Counted from the first letter of the stretch, positions 1 to 7,960 are shown. The stretch is DNA of 14,964 bases from Acidimicrobiaceae bacterium (GCA_003131665.1 PKWA01000071.1:205-15168); one strand, 5' to 3'. Numbers and translations: made by a program. The notes: generated by a model from the sequence alone, not told the origin.

Positions 1-872
1 GCGAGTCGGGTTCGGGTAAGACCGTACTTTCGCGCACCGTCATGGGCCTGCAACCGCGGACCAACGTCACCGTGACGGGTTCGGTGCTGTTGAACGGCTT
101 CGAAGTCGTGGGTGCCAGCGACGTGGAGAAACAGAAGATATGGGGCCTCCAAGTGGCCATGATCTTCCAGGACCCGATGACCTCACTGAATCCCGTGATG
201 CGTATCGGCAAGCAGATCGACGAGATTCTCCGGGTTCGCCTGGGTATGGACCGCTCGGCCGCCAAGGCCCGGGCCATTGAGTTGTTGGAGTTAGTCGGCA
301 TCCCCTCGCCGGCTGAGCGCTACAGCGACTTTCCCGGCCAACTCTCGGGTGGCATGCGCCAACGTGTGGTCATCGCGACCGCACTCGCCGGCTCGCCTCA
401 GTTGTTGTTAGCCGACGAGCCCACGACCGGTCTCGACGTGACGATCCAGGCCCAGATACTGAACCTGCTCGATGAGATCAAGGAGCGGATGAAAATGTCC
501 GTGGTGCTCGTGACCCACGACCTCGGCGTCGTCGCCACGAGGACGTCTCGGCTCATCGTGATGTACGCGGGGCGTATCGTGGAGATGGGTTCGACGCGCG
601 AAGTCTTCGCCAACCACCGTATGCCCTACACCCGCGCGCTGTTGGACGGTTCACCTAAGGTCTCGAACCCTTCACACACCCGATTACTGGCTATTCCCGG
701 TCGGCCGCCGAATCTGCTCAATCTCCCTCCGGGGTGCAGTTTCGCTCCGCGTTGCTCCTTCGCCACGGATCGCTGTCGCCAGGAACGTCCCGAGTTGCAA
801 CCGGCCAGCGCGCCCGGTCACAGCTTCGCCTGTTGGAATCCCCTGCCCACTAGCCGAGGAGCGACCTCGTGA
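1..872 (+). CDS. Peptide ABC transporter ATPase, DppD/OppD type (5' partial)
   Basis: Cytoplasmic ATPase subunit of a di/oligopeptide (Opp/Dpp/nickel family) importer. The window opens inside the Walker A loop: the frame at base 3 reads ESGSGKT, so roughly the first 40 residues are missing. The visible 289 residues hold the Q-loop (FQDPMTSLNP, Q56 of the visible part), the ABC signature LSGGM (114-118), Walker B ending ADEPTTGLD (E139) and the H-loop THD (H172). The C-terminal oligopeptide-transporter extension carries four cysteines spaced C-x5-C-x6-C-x18-C (245, 251, 258, 277), as in the OppD/DppD family. The stop overlaps the GTG start of the next ATPase by 4 bp, implying translational coupling and an operon whose permeases and binding protein lie upstream of the window. 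Substrate cannot be read from the ATPase. An internal ATG at 42 lies after Walker A and is not the true start. Confidence 0.95.
   Translation, partial: ESGSGKTVLSRTVMGLQPRTNVTVTGSVLLNGFEVVGASDVEKQKIWGLQVAMIFQDPMTSLNPVMRIGKQIDEILRVRLGMDRSAAKARAIELLELVGIPSPAERYSDFPGQLSGGMRQRVVIATALAGSPQLLLADEPTTGLDVTIQAQILNLLDEIKERMKMSVVLVTHDLGVVATRTSRLIVMYAGRIVEMGSTREVFANHRMPYTRALLDGSPKVSNPSHTRLLAIPGRPPNLLNLPPGCSFAPRCSFATDRCRQERPELQPASAPGHSFACWNPLPTSRGATS
856..861 (+). promoter_or_regulatory. Ribosome binding site of second ABC ATPase
   Basis: GAGGAG, 7 nt before the GTG at 869. It lies inside the end of the upstream ATPase gene and supports the GTG start that overlaps the upstream TGA. Confidence 0.75.
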
Positions 873-1843
873 GCGATACCACGACGCCACTGTTGAGGGT
901 GCGTGACCTCACGGTCAACTTTGGTTCTCGTCGTCACCCACTCAGTGCCGTGGCCGGGGTGAGTTTCGACATCTACGAAGGTGAGACCCTCGGACTGGTC
1001 GGTGAATCGGGGTGTGGCAAATCGACCACCGGCAAGGCCCTGATGCGCATCGTCGAGCCCACCAGCGGCACGATCGAGCTCGAGGGCATTGAACTGACCA
1101 CCCAAAAGGGCAAGGCGCTACGCAACCTTCGTACGCGCATGCAGATGATCTTCCAAGATCCCATCAGCTCGCTCAATCCGCGCCGGCGGGCCAAGGACAT
1201 CGTCGCCGAGCCATTGGACTGTTGGAAGAGTGTCGAAGGAGATGAACGCACGGCGCTCGTGAACGACCTTTTGAGCAAGGTGGGCATCGATCCAATCGTC
1301 TACGGCAATCGCTACGCGCGACAGTTCTCCGGCGGGCAGTGCCAACGCATCTCCATCGCCCGTTCATTGGCCATGCGCCCCAAGCTGTTGATCTGTGACG
1401 AGATGGTCTCGGCCCTGGACGTCTCGATTCAAGCGCAGATCTTGAACCTGCTCGAAGACTTAAAGGCCGAGTACGGACTGACCCTGCTCTTCATCGCACA
1501 CGACCTGGCGGTGGTGAAGAACGTTTCGGACCGGGTGGCCGTGATGTACCTGGGCAAGATCTGCGAGATCGGGCCGCCCGACACGCTCTACGACTCGCCC
1601 GAACATCCCTACACCCAGTTCCTCTTAGGCGCGGCACTCGAGGCCGACCCCGACTCGCCCTTGCACGGCGAGGTGCTGGTCGGCGAGCCGCCAAGCCCGA
1701 TGAATCCACCGAGCGGCTGTCGTTTTCGCACGCGTTGTCCCTTCGCTACGGAAAAGTGCGCCGCCGAAGAACCGCTGCTCATCGAACTAGCCCCGGGTCA
1801 CAAAGTGGCCTGTCACTACCCACTCTCGCTCTCGCGAAAGTAG
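869..1843 (+). CDS. Peptide ABC transporter ATPase, DppF/OppF type
   Basis: Second ATPase subunit of the same importer; DppD- and DppF-type subunits form the heterodimeric engine that drives peptide uptake. All ABC motifs are present: Walker A GESGCGKST (45-53), Q-loop FQDP (Q96), signature FSGGQ (153-157), Walker B LLICDE (E178) with D-loop SALD, and the H-loop AHD (H211). The signature is followed by CQR where RQR is more usual. The 324-residue length is normal. The C-terminal extension repeats the four-cysteine pattern, C-x5-C-x6-C-x17-C (284, 290, 297, 315). The GTG start is supported by GAGGAG 7 nt upstream and the GTGA overlap with the preceding stop. It is the last gene of its operon: the next gene converges on it. 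Peptide specificity is unproven; nickel or glutathione importers use similar ATPases. Confidence 0.95.
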   Translation: MSDTTTPLLRVRDLTVNFGSRRHPLSAVAGVSFDIYEGETLGLVGESGCGKSTTGKALMRIVEPTSGTIELEGIELTTQKGKALRNLRTRMQMIFQDPISSLNPRRRAKDIVAEPLDCWKSVEGDERTALVNDLLSKVGIDPIVYGNRYARQFSGGQCQRISIARSLAMRPKLLICDEMVSALDVSIQAQILNLLEDLKAEYGLTLLFIAHDLAVVKNVSDRVAVMYLGKICEIGPPDTLYDSPEHPYTQFLLGAALEADPDSPLHGEVLVGEPPSPMNPPSGCRFRTRCPFATEKCAAEEPLLIELAPGHKVACHYPLSLSRK

Positions 1844-1860
1844 CCGACATCGCGCTCGGC

Positions 1861-1883
1861 GAAAACGAGACCGCTAGGCGGTC
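1861..1883 (-). terminator. Candidate intrinsic terminator after rpsA
   Basis: On the minus strand a perfect 6-bp stem, GACCGC-CTA-GCGGTC (1883 to 1869), is followed by TCGTTTTC (1868 to 1861). The stem overlaps the rpsA TGA codon. The T-run is short and the loop is only 3 nt, so this is a modest candidate. It lies in the 38-bp gap between the convergent ATPase and rpsA genes; on the plus strand no T-run follows the hairpin. Confidence 0.4.
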
Positions 1884-3285
1884 ACTCGCTCGCAGCGTCC
1901 AGCGCGACCGTTTCGCTCGGCGCCGACGCGTCGTCGGTCACGGGCACGTCGGGCGTCGGAGAAGGTTCTAGCGATCCCGCGGGCTTCGCTGCTACTTCGG
2001 TGGCGAACTCCGCCCACGCGGCCTGCGCCTCGGTTTCGGGGGTGAACTCACCGAACTCGAGCGTGCCGATGTAGTTACCCTCATTGTCGTAGGCGTGAGA
2101 GCCAAAGGCTTCGCGGTACTCCTCAGAGACCTCGCCACCCTCGGCGGCCTGCTTGATCGACAGACTGATGCGACGACGGGCCGTATCGAGTTCGATGATC
2201 TTGACCCACAGCTCTTCGCCGGCCGTGACGACTTGGTCGGGCGCTTCAACGTGGTGCGCGGCCATCTCTGAGATGTGCACCAGTCCTTCGATCCCCTCAC
2301 CCACCTGGATGAAGGCGCCAAAGGGCACCAACTTCGTGACCCGTCCGTAGACCAACTGATCGACGGCGTGGCTGTCGGCGAAGACCTGCCAGGGGTCGGA
2401 CTGAGTGGCTTTGAGAGAGAGCGAGATGCGCTCTTTGGAGAAGTCGACGTCAAGGACCTCGACGTCTACCTCGTCGCCGACCGCGACGACCTGACTCGGG
2501 TGATCGATGTGCTTCCAACTGAGCTCAGAGACGTGAATGAGTCCGTCCATTCCTCCCAGGTCCACGAAGGCGCCAAAGTTCACGACCGAGGAGATGACGC
2601 CGTGACGACGCTCACCCGACTTCAAGTTCGACAAGAAGTCGCCTCGCTGTTCCTTCTGGGTCTCTTCGAGCCAGGCCCGTCGCGACAAGACGACGTTGTT
2701 GCGGTTTCGATCGAGTTCGATGATCTTGGCCTCGACGGTCTTACCGATATAGGGCTGGAGTTCGCGCACGCGGCGAAGCTCGACCAGCGAAGCCGGCAAG
2801 AAGCCGCGAAGTCCGATGTCGACGATGAGACCGCCCTTGACGACTTCAATGACGACACCCTTGACGACCTCGTCGCGGTTCTTGAGCTCTTCGATGTTGG
2901 CCCAGGCCTTTTCGTACTGAGCGCGCTTTTTGGACAGGACGAGTCGTCCCTCCTTGTCCTCTTTTTGCAACACCAAGCACTCCACGCGCTCGCCCAGAGA
3001 CACGATCTCGGAGGGGTCGACGTCGTTGCGAATCGAGAGTTCGCGCGAGGGAATCACGCCTTCGGATTTGAAACCAATATCGAGCAACACTTCGTCACGG
3101 TCGATCTTGACCACGGTGCCCACGACCAGGTCGCCGTCTTCGAACTCGAGGACACTGTCGCCCACCAGGGCGGTGAGATCGGTGCCGATCAGGTCGTCTT
3201 CAGTGATGACGCGAGGGATGTACTTCCCGTCTTCGTCAAAGGTACCCATCTGCTGGGTGGAGAGGAGGCTCAGGCCGTCCGACAT
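1882..3285 (-). CDS. rpsA: 30S ribosomal protein S1
   Basis: RNA-binding ribosomal protein that helps the 30S subunit engage mRNA. The 467 residues hold four S1 (OB-fold) domains at about 51-120, 137-203, 224-292 and 309-377, with near-canonical stretches such as VVKGGLIVDIGLRGFLPAS and VVNFGAFVDLGGMDGLIHVS. A 90-residue acidic, proline- and alanine-rich tail follows (378-467). This is the four-domain actinobacterial form, shorter than the six-domain E. coli protein. The ATG at 3285 is preceded by GAAAGAAG with a 5-nt gap, a moderate Shine-Dalgarno; a second ATG 12 codons in is possible but less supported. It is the last gene of the minus-strand unit, 95 bp after polA. That gap is large enough for its own promoter, which would suit a ribosomal protein, but I cannot point to clear -35/-10 boxes. 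Confidence 0.97.
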   Translation of the reverse strand: MSDGLSLLSTQQMGTFDEDGKYIPRVITEDDLIGTDLTALVGDSVLEFEDGDLVVGTVVKIDRDEVLLDIGFKSEGVIPSRELSIRNDVDPSEIVSLGERVECLVLQKEDKEGRLVLSKKRAQYEKAWANIEELKNRDEVVKGVVIEVVKGGLIVDIGLRGFLPASLVELRRVRELQPYIGKTVEAKIIELDRNRNNVVLSRRAWLEETQKEQRGDFLSNLKSGERRHGVISSVVNFGAFVDLGGMDGLIHVSELSWKHIDHPSQVVAVGDEVDVEVLDVDFSKERISLSLKATQSDPWQVFADSHAVDQLVYGRVTKLVPFGAFIQVGEGIEGLVHISEMAAHHVEAPDQVVTAGEELWVKIIELDTARRRISLSIKQAAEGGEVSEEYREAFGSHAYDNEGNYIGTLEFGEFTPETEAQAAWAEFATEVAAKPAGSLEPSPTPDVPVTDDASAPSETVALDAASE

Positions 3286-3366
3286 TCGTACTTCTTTCGT
3301 TTGACCACACCGGGATCTAACTAGTCAATAGGGCTGGGTCGCCGGTGTTAACCCAGGTGACAACCT

Positions 3367-3383
3367 TAGCACCGAGCGTGCTA
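3367..3383 (-). other. Hairpin starting at the polA stop codon
   Basis: On the minus strand TAGCAC-GCTCG-GTGCTA forms a perfect 6-bp stem with a 5-nt loop, and its first three bases are the polA stop codon. No T-run follows, so it is not a standard intrinsic terminator. It could be a processing or stability element between polA and rpsA, or chance. Confidence 0.3.
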
Positions 3384-6002
3384 GCCCTTGGCCGCCGCCC
3401 AGTTCTCGCCCCAACTCAGTGAGACTTCTAGTGGCACGCTCAGCGTCGCTGCGTTCGTCAACGCGTCGATCATGATGGCACTCACGCGATCCTTCTCCTT
3501 GGGTGGCGCTTCGACGAGTACCTCGTCGTGCACCTGAAGGATGAGACGCGCGTCAAGTTTCGCTTCACGGAGTCCTCGATCGAGGCGCACCAGCGCCGAC
3601 TTGAACACATCGGCGGCCAGGCCCTGGATGCCGGCGTTCATCGCCTGACGTTCGGCCGCTTGACGCTGTGGTCCTACGGCGGTGGCGAAGTCCGGAAAGG
3701 GTCGGATTCGCCCGAACTCGGTGCGCGAGTAGCCCTGACGACGAATCTCTTTCACGACGCTGTCCATATAGTTACGCAGACTCGGAAAACCAGCGAAGTA
3801 CCGGTCCATGATCTCTCTCGCGGCGCCGACACTGACGCCGAGGCGTTGGCTGAGTCCGTAGGCCTCCATGCCGTACACCAGACCGTAGGAGACGGCCTTG
3901 GCCTGTTCGCGTTGTTCGTGCGAGACGTCCTCGGGCTCAACACCAAAGACCGACGCGGCGATCGTGCGGTGCACGTCTTCGTGGCTTTCGAACGCCGCCA
4001 GCAGGCCCTGGTCCTGGGAGAGGTGCGCTAAGATGCGCAGTTCGATCTGGTTAAAGTCCGACACCGCGAGGAGCCATCCTTCACTGGGAACGAAGGCGTA
4101 GCGTAGACGCCGTCCCTCTTGGGAGCGAACCGGAATGTTGTGCAGGTTGGGGTTCTCCGAGGAGAGTCGACCCGTACGCGCCACGACTTGATTGAACGTG
4201 GCGTGAATTCGCCCGTCCGCGCCCACGGCGTCGATTAGCGGTGCGCCGTAGGTGCTGCGCAACTTCTCAATTTCTCGATAGCGAAGAATCAGCGGCACGA
4301 TTTGATGGTCGTCCTGGATAGCTTCCAGGCTCGTCGCGTCGGTGGAAAATCCCGTTTTGATCTTCTTACCGCGGGTCAAACCCATCTCGTCAAAGAGCAC
4401 CGTCTGTAACTGCTGGGGTGAGTTGACCTTGAATTCGTGTCCGGCCACCTTTTGAATCTCCGCCTCGAGCTCGCGGGCTTCGGTGCTGAACTCTTCGGCG
4501 ATGGTTTTCAACATCGCGACGTCGACGCGAATCCCGCGAGCCTCCATGCGCCCGAGCACAGCCACGAGCGGCAGTTCGATCTCTTCGTAGACGCGGTTGA
4601 GTTCCCACCGATCTATCTCAGAGCGCAGCACCACTCGTAGTCGCGCAATGAGTTCGACATCGTGCTGAAGGTTTTCGTCGTTCGGGGTCACGAAAAGCGA
4701 GGGTCGGGCGTCGGCAATCGGTTCGTTGAGGAATCGAGACGCGACGTCGGCGAGTTCGTAGTGTCCACTGAGGGCATCGACCAAAAAGGCCATGATCGAA
4801 GAGTCATCGGCGGGGTCCGCGAGCGAGACGCCTCGATCATCGGCCAAGCGATAGAGGCCCTTGACGTCGTGGCCCGCGAACGAGACTCCTCGAGCCTCGC
4901 GGAAGAACTCATCAATGCCGACGATCGCGAGGGCCCCCGACGCCGCGTCCAACACGGCCACTCGTTCGGGGCTGAACGCCACCACCGGACTTGTCGCGTG
5001 CTTGAACAGCTCCGCCAAGGAGGTCTCGCGTGTTACCAAGAGCGGCTTACTGGGCGCCGTCTCGGGCAATGGGGCTTCTTTCGCGCCGGCCGGCTCGCCA
5101 AGGAGGCCGTCTTGGATGAGTTTGCCGACGCGGGAGCGCATCGAGTTCATCTCGTAGCGTTCGAAAAAGGCGTTGACTTCTTGGCGGTTCCACCCGCCCA
5201 ACGTGAGATCACTCACGTCGACTTCAAGTGGTACGTCACGGACCAGACGCATGAGCATTTCGTTATTGCGGGCCCGCGCCTCATAGGTGGTGAGGTTCTC
5301 TCTCAATTTAGGGGTGAGCGTGTCTAGATGAACGTAGAGGTCATCGAAGTCGCGATACTGCGCGAAGAGTTTCGCCGCCGTCTTTTCACCGACTCCCGGG
5401 ACACCGGGCAGATTGTCCGAGGTGTCGCCGCGCAAGGCCGCCAGTAAGGGATAGCGAGCCGCTTCGATGCCGCAACGCTCGAAGATCCCCGCTTCGTCGT
5501 AGAGCGAGTAGTCCGACACGCCGCGGCGGTTGTACAGCACTTTGATGAACGGATCCTCCACCAATTGAAAAGTGTCACGGTCGCCCGAGACCACCACGAC
5601 CGGGATTCTCGCCTCTCGCCCCAGCGTGGCGAGCGTCGCCAGCACGTCGTCCGCTTCGAAGCTCGGAACGCCGAGCACCGGTATGTGCAACGTCTCACAC
5701 AACGTGCGAATCAATTCGAACTGGGGTTCGAGTTCGGGCGGCGTCTCGGCGCGACCCCCCTTGTTGTCCTCGGTTAATTCATCGCGGAAGGTCCCTCCCG
5801 GCAGGTCAAAGGCGACGACGACCGCGCGGGGGTGTTGGGTCCCCACGAGCGACACCAACATCGACGCGAAACCGTGCAGGGCATTCGTGACGAGCCCCGA
5901 CGACGTCTGTATGTCGGGCGGCAGCGCGAAAAACGCGCGAAAGGCCAGCGACATGCCGTCCAACAGCAAGAGTGGCCGTTGGTCGTTGGTTACGTCACTC
6001 AA
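3381..6002 (-). CDS. polA: DNA polymerase I
   Basis: Repair and Okazaki-fragment polymerase of 873 residues with three regions. The N-terminal 5' nuclease (about 10-300) keeps its acidic metal ligands: D15, the EADD cluster 116-119, D141/D143, and D193/D196 in GDTSDNLPG. The middle region (about 320-460) has the 3'-5' exonuclease fold position but no acidic pair: where E. coli has its DxE motif this protein reads VVAFSPE, so proofreading is probably absent. The polymerase domain has motif A SDFNQIELRI (D649), motif B R698-K702-Y706-Y710 and motif C HDE (825-827). The O-helix residue is Tyr706 where E. coli has Phe762, as in other actinobacterial enzymes. The start is TTG at 6002, with AAGGG 8 nt upstream; it overlaps the response-regulator stop by 8 bp (TTGAGTGA), so the two are likely translationally coupled. 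No other in-frame start fits before the first nuclease motif. Confidence 0.97.
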   Translation of the reverse strand: MSDVTNDQRPLLLLDGMSLAFRAFFALPPDIQTSSGLVTNALHGFASMLVSLVGTQHPRAVVVAFDLPGGTFRDELTEDNKGGRAETPPELEPQFELIRTLCETLHIPVLGVPSFEADDVLATLATLGREARIPVVVVSGDRDTFQLVEDPFIKVLYNRRGVSDYSLYDEAGIFERCGIEAARYPLLAALRGDTSDNLPGVPGVGEKTAAKLFAQYRDFDDLYVHLDTLTPKLRENLTTYEARARNNEMLMRLVRDVPLEVDVSDLTLGGWNRQEVNAFFERYEMNSMRSRVGKLIQDGLLGEPAGAKEAPLPETAPSKPLLVTRETSLAELFKHATSPVVAFSPERVAVLDAASGALAIVGIDEFFREARGVSFAGHDVKGLYRLADDRGVSLADPADDSSIMAFLVDALSGHYELADVASRFLNEPIADARPSLFVTPNDENLQHDVELIARLRVVLRSEIDRWELNRVYEEIELPLVAVLGRMEARGIRVDVAMLKTIAEEFSTEARELEAEIQKVAGHEFKVNSPQQLQTVLFDEMGLTRGKKIKTGFSTDATSLEAIQDDHQIVPLILRYREIEKLRSTYGAPLIDAVGADGRIHATFNQVVARTGRLSSENPNLHNIPVRSQEGRRLRYAFVPSEGWLLAVSDFNQIELRILAHLSQDQGLLAAFESHEDVHRTIAASVFGVEPEDVSHEQREQAKAVSYGLVYGMEAYGLSQRLGVSVGAAREIMDRYFAGFPSLRNYMDSVVKEIRRQGYSRTEFGRIRPFPDFATAVGPQRQAAERQAMNAGIQGLAADVFKSALVRLDRGLREAKLDARLILQVHDEVLVEAPPKEKDRVSAIMIDALTNAATLSVPLEVSLSWGENWAAAKG

Positions 6003-6567
6003 CGAATTCGCCCTTGAGTATCTGTTGAGCCACGTCGCGCATCCTCGTGCGCGCTCGCATGGCGGACTGTTGTATCACTTCAAAGGCGGCCGGCTCGTCC
6101 AATCCGCGCTCTTTCATGAGAAACTCTTTCGCACGCTGAACAATCTCTCGAGTCTCAATTTTGTCGTCGGCACTCGGGGCGTCGGTCGCCACTAGAGGCT
6201 CATTCGCCGCCGGATTCAAGATTGCTGCCAACTTGGGCAAGATCTCGCTGCTTCGAAAGGGCTTCACCAAGTAGGCCGCGACACCGGCGTCTCGAGCGCT
6301 CTCGATGAGGGTGCGCTGGCTAAAGGCGGTCAACAGGACCACGACGGTCTTGGAACCCTTCAGCTCTTTCGCCACCTCGATGCCGTCGAGTCCCGGCATC
6401 TTGATGTCAAGCAAGGCGAGGTCGGGCTCGTGCTCTTTGATCATCGCCAACGCGTCATCGCCGCGCGCCGCCTCGCCCACTACCAAGTAGCCGTCGCCCT
6501 CCAAGATTTCCTTGAGGTCCAGGCGGATAATTGACTCGTCGTCGGCGATGACGACTCGCTTATCCAT
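5995..6567 (-). CDS. pdtaR: ANTAR-domain response regulator, PdtaR-like
   Basis: Two-component response regulator that acts on RNA. Counting from the ATG at 6567 (190 residues), the receiver domain (about 3-118) has the acidic pair D9/D10, phospho-acceptor D54 in LLDIKMPG, switch T80 and K102 in VKPF. The C-terminal ANTAR domain (about 132-186) has the family's RAKEFLM, the alanine/arginine pattern and a final VAQQIL; ANTAR proteins bind paired hexaloop hairpins and prevent transcription termination. I chose ATG 6567 because GAAGGA lies 5 nt upstream; an upstream in-frame ATG at 6573 directly abuts that site, and a longer form to 6612 would run deep into the previous gene. The start overlaps the preceding stop by 8 bp (ATGGATAA). 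In mycobacteria pdtaR also lies close to polA and rpsA. The partner histidine kinase is not in this window. Confidence 0.92.
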   Translation of the reverse strand: MDKRVVIADDESIIRLDLKEILEGDGYLVVGEAARGDDALAMIKEHEPDLALLDIKMPGLDGIEVAKELKGSKTVVVLLTAFSQRTLIESARDAGVAAYLVKPFRSSEILPKLAAILNPAANEPLVATDAPSADDKIETREIVQRAKEFLMKERGLDEPAAFEVIQQSAMRARTRMRDVAQQILKGEFVE

Positions 6568-6865
6568 GTTCATCCTTCGGCGTCCACACTCGAAGCAGTT
6601 CGTCTCGCGCATCGACCAGTTCTCGCACGTCGTGCGAACGCCGGGTCATCTCGGCGTTGGCCACCATGACGTGGCGAGCGAGCTCTTCGTACTCTTTGGA
6701 CTGCAGCGGCGTCTCCGAGACCAGGGAGCGAATGCGCGCATCGTCCAACGCGTCGTTCCACACGGCCACCTGCTCTTCGAGAACCGACAAACTCTCACGG
6801 GCCTGGGCCAATTGGCGCTGCACGTCCTCGAGTCGACGCTTTACGAGTCGGGGTCCCATACTCAC
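6560..6865 (-). CDS. Small coiled-coil protein, function unknown
   Basis: A 101-residue (GTG start) or 99-residue (ATG at 6859) charged helical protein. Residues about 8-40 and 55-92 show heptad-like Leu/Val spacing with abundant Arg, Glu and Gln, consistent with an antiparallel coiled-coil hairpin, joined by a short linker reading VSETPLQ. There are no cysteines, no signal peptide and no membrane segment, so it should be cytoplasmic. It sits between the MenC-like gene (13-nt gap) and the response regulator (8-bp overlap), so it is co-translated with the regulator. It reminds me of short hypothetical proteins next to response regulators in other actinobacteria, but I cannot name a family or function. 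The Shine-Dalgarno is weak (GAG about 7 nt before the ATG). Confidence 0.8.
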   Translation of the reverse strand: MSMGPRLVKRRLEDVQRQLAQARESLSVLEEQVAVWNDALDDARIRSLVSETPLQSKEYEELARHVMVANAEMTRRSHDVRELVDARDELLRVWTPKDEHG

Positions 6866-6878
6866 ACTCTACGGCGAC

Positions 6879-7931
6879 CTACGAGAAGACCGAGAGGCGC
6901 TCGGCGTCATTCAACATCTCACTCGCGGGTTCGACGCCAAAACTCGACTCAACGATCGCCACTTCGTCACCGTACTCACTTCGTTGCACTTCAACGTTGA
7001 GAAGATCGCTCGGCTCGCTCACGCACGAGCGTGCCAGGGCTCGATGAACGCGTCGAGCGTAGGGCGACTCGAAGAAGCCACCGAGGTACGCCGTCAGTCC
7101 AAGTTCGTCGGCCCTCGCCAGTAGTGCGCGAGCGTTCGACAGGCCGCCCACGCGCGCCGGCTTGACGCAGATCATCGTCGCGGCGTGATAGTTCACGATC
7201 TGGGTCAGGTCCCGGATCGAGCGTACGCCCTCGTCAATGCTGAGTGGCACGTCGAGTTGAGCCGCAAGTCGCGCGTGATCGATCACGTTGCCCGGTTTGA
7301 AGGGTTGCTCAACAGCGGAGACCGTGGCGACCTCGCCAATCAGTCGCATCTGGGAGAGCACTTCGTCATCAGTGGCTGCGGAACAGTTGTAGTCCACCAG
7401 CACCGGCACCTTCAAGTCCGAGAGGCGTTCGAGCCCGCGATTACTGAGTGAGCCTGGCGCACTTTTCACTCGTACCCGAGCGACCGATTCGCTGAGCGTC
7501 CAGTCACTCTCGTCCAGCAGTGAGACGGTCTCTTGGGCGGAAGTATCGAATTTCTCCGGCCACAGATCGCGTATCGTCGATGACGTCACGCGCAGTTCAC
7601 GATCGAGCAGCGCCATCTCAATCAACGCCGTCGCCACATTGCTCGCCGGGGTCGCGGCGCCCAAGCGGGCCATTCGGACCCACGACGGCAAGAGTCCTTC
7701 ACGCTCAACGACCTCTTTAAGTTGCGCGAGGGAATCATCGACCGCGGCTAGGACCTCGTCAGTACCGGGATCACCGTTGAGCGCAACAGGTTGTGGCGCA
7801 ACCTCGCCGTAGCCCGCCACGCCTTGATCTTCGAGTCGCAGAAAGATGCGAGAGCGAAGAGCATGCTCTTGCTCATTCGCTCGAACGGGGCGTACAAGTA
7901 CGACGTTTTGTCGATAGAGGCTCGCCTTCAT
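6879..7931 (-). CDS. menC: Enolase-superfamily enzyme, o-succinylbenzoate synthase (MenC)-like
   Basis: Likely dehydrates SHCHC to o-succinylbenzoate in menaquinone synthesis. From ATG 7931 it has 350 residues: an N-terminal capping domain, then the barrel. Enolase-superfamily catalytic residues are in place: RVK with Lys156 (the first Lys of the usual KxK is Arg154), metal ligands D180 (VDYN), E208 (EQP) and D233 (IDEG), and Lys257 in VKPARVGGL. The KP-x-RVGG and GGFFES stretches look like the OSBS/N-succinylamino acid racemase type common in Firmicutes rather than the short mycobacterial MenC, so racemase or dual activity is a real alternative. I chose ATG 7931 because AAGGTG lies 6 nt upstream; the in-frame GTG at 7940 has no such site. 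It is the first gene of the minus-strand unit. No other menaquinone gene is in the window. Confidence 0.8.
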   Translation of the reverse strand: MKASLYRQNVVLVRPVRANEQEHALRSRIFLRLEDQGVAGYGEVAPQPVALNGDPGTDEVLAAVDDSLAQLKEVVEREGLLPSWVRMARLGAATPASNVATALIEMALLDRELRVTSSTIRDLWPEKFDTSAQETVSLLDESDWTLSESVARVRVKSAPGSLSNRGLERLSDLKVPVLVDYNCSAATDDEVLSQMRLIGEVATVSAVEQPFKPGNVIDHARLAAQLDVPLSIDEGVRSIRDLTQIVNYHAATMICVKPARVGGLSNARALLARADELGLTAYLGGFFESPYARRVHRALARSCVSEPSDLLNVEVQRSEYGDEVAIVESSFGVEPASEMLNDAERLSVFS

Positions 7932-7943
7932 CCCTGTCACCTT

Positions 7944-7960
7944 ACGGTTACTGCTACCGT
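7944..7960. repeat. Short inverted repeat between menC and the tRNA gene
   Basis: ACGGT, a 7-nt spacer, then ACCGT: a perfect 5-bp inverted repeat in the 39-bp gap between divergent menC and tRNA-Leu. Its position would suit an operator or a tRNA leader stem, but 5 bp could easily be chance. I see no convincing -35/-10 pair for either gene. Confidence 0.25.

Noticed and set aside
1735..1971. 78-codon plus-strand open frame spanning the end of the second ABC ATPase and the end of rpsA
   Set aside because: It overlaps two well-supported genes, has an arginine-rich shadow-type composition and no ribosome binding site.
2275..3324. A 349-codon open frame on the plus strand, antisense to rpsA
   Set aside because: It mirrors rpsA codon by codon, its translation shows only Asp/Val/Leu-rich low-order sequence with no domain, and the minus strand encodes an unmistakable S1 protein.
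4662..5327. A 221-codon plus-strand open frame antisense to polA
   Set aside because: It lies wholly inside polA and has no recognisable motif; long antisense frames are expected in GC-rich genes.
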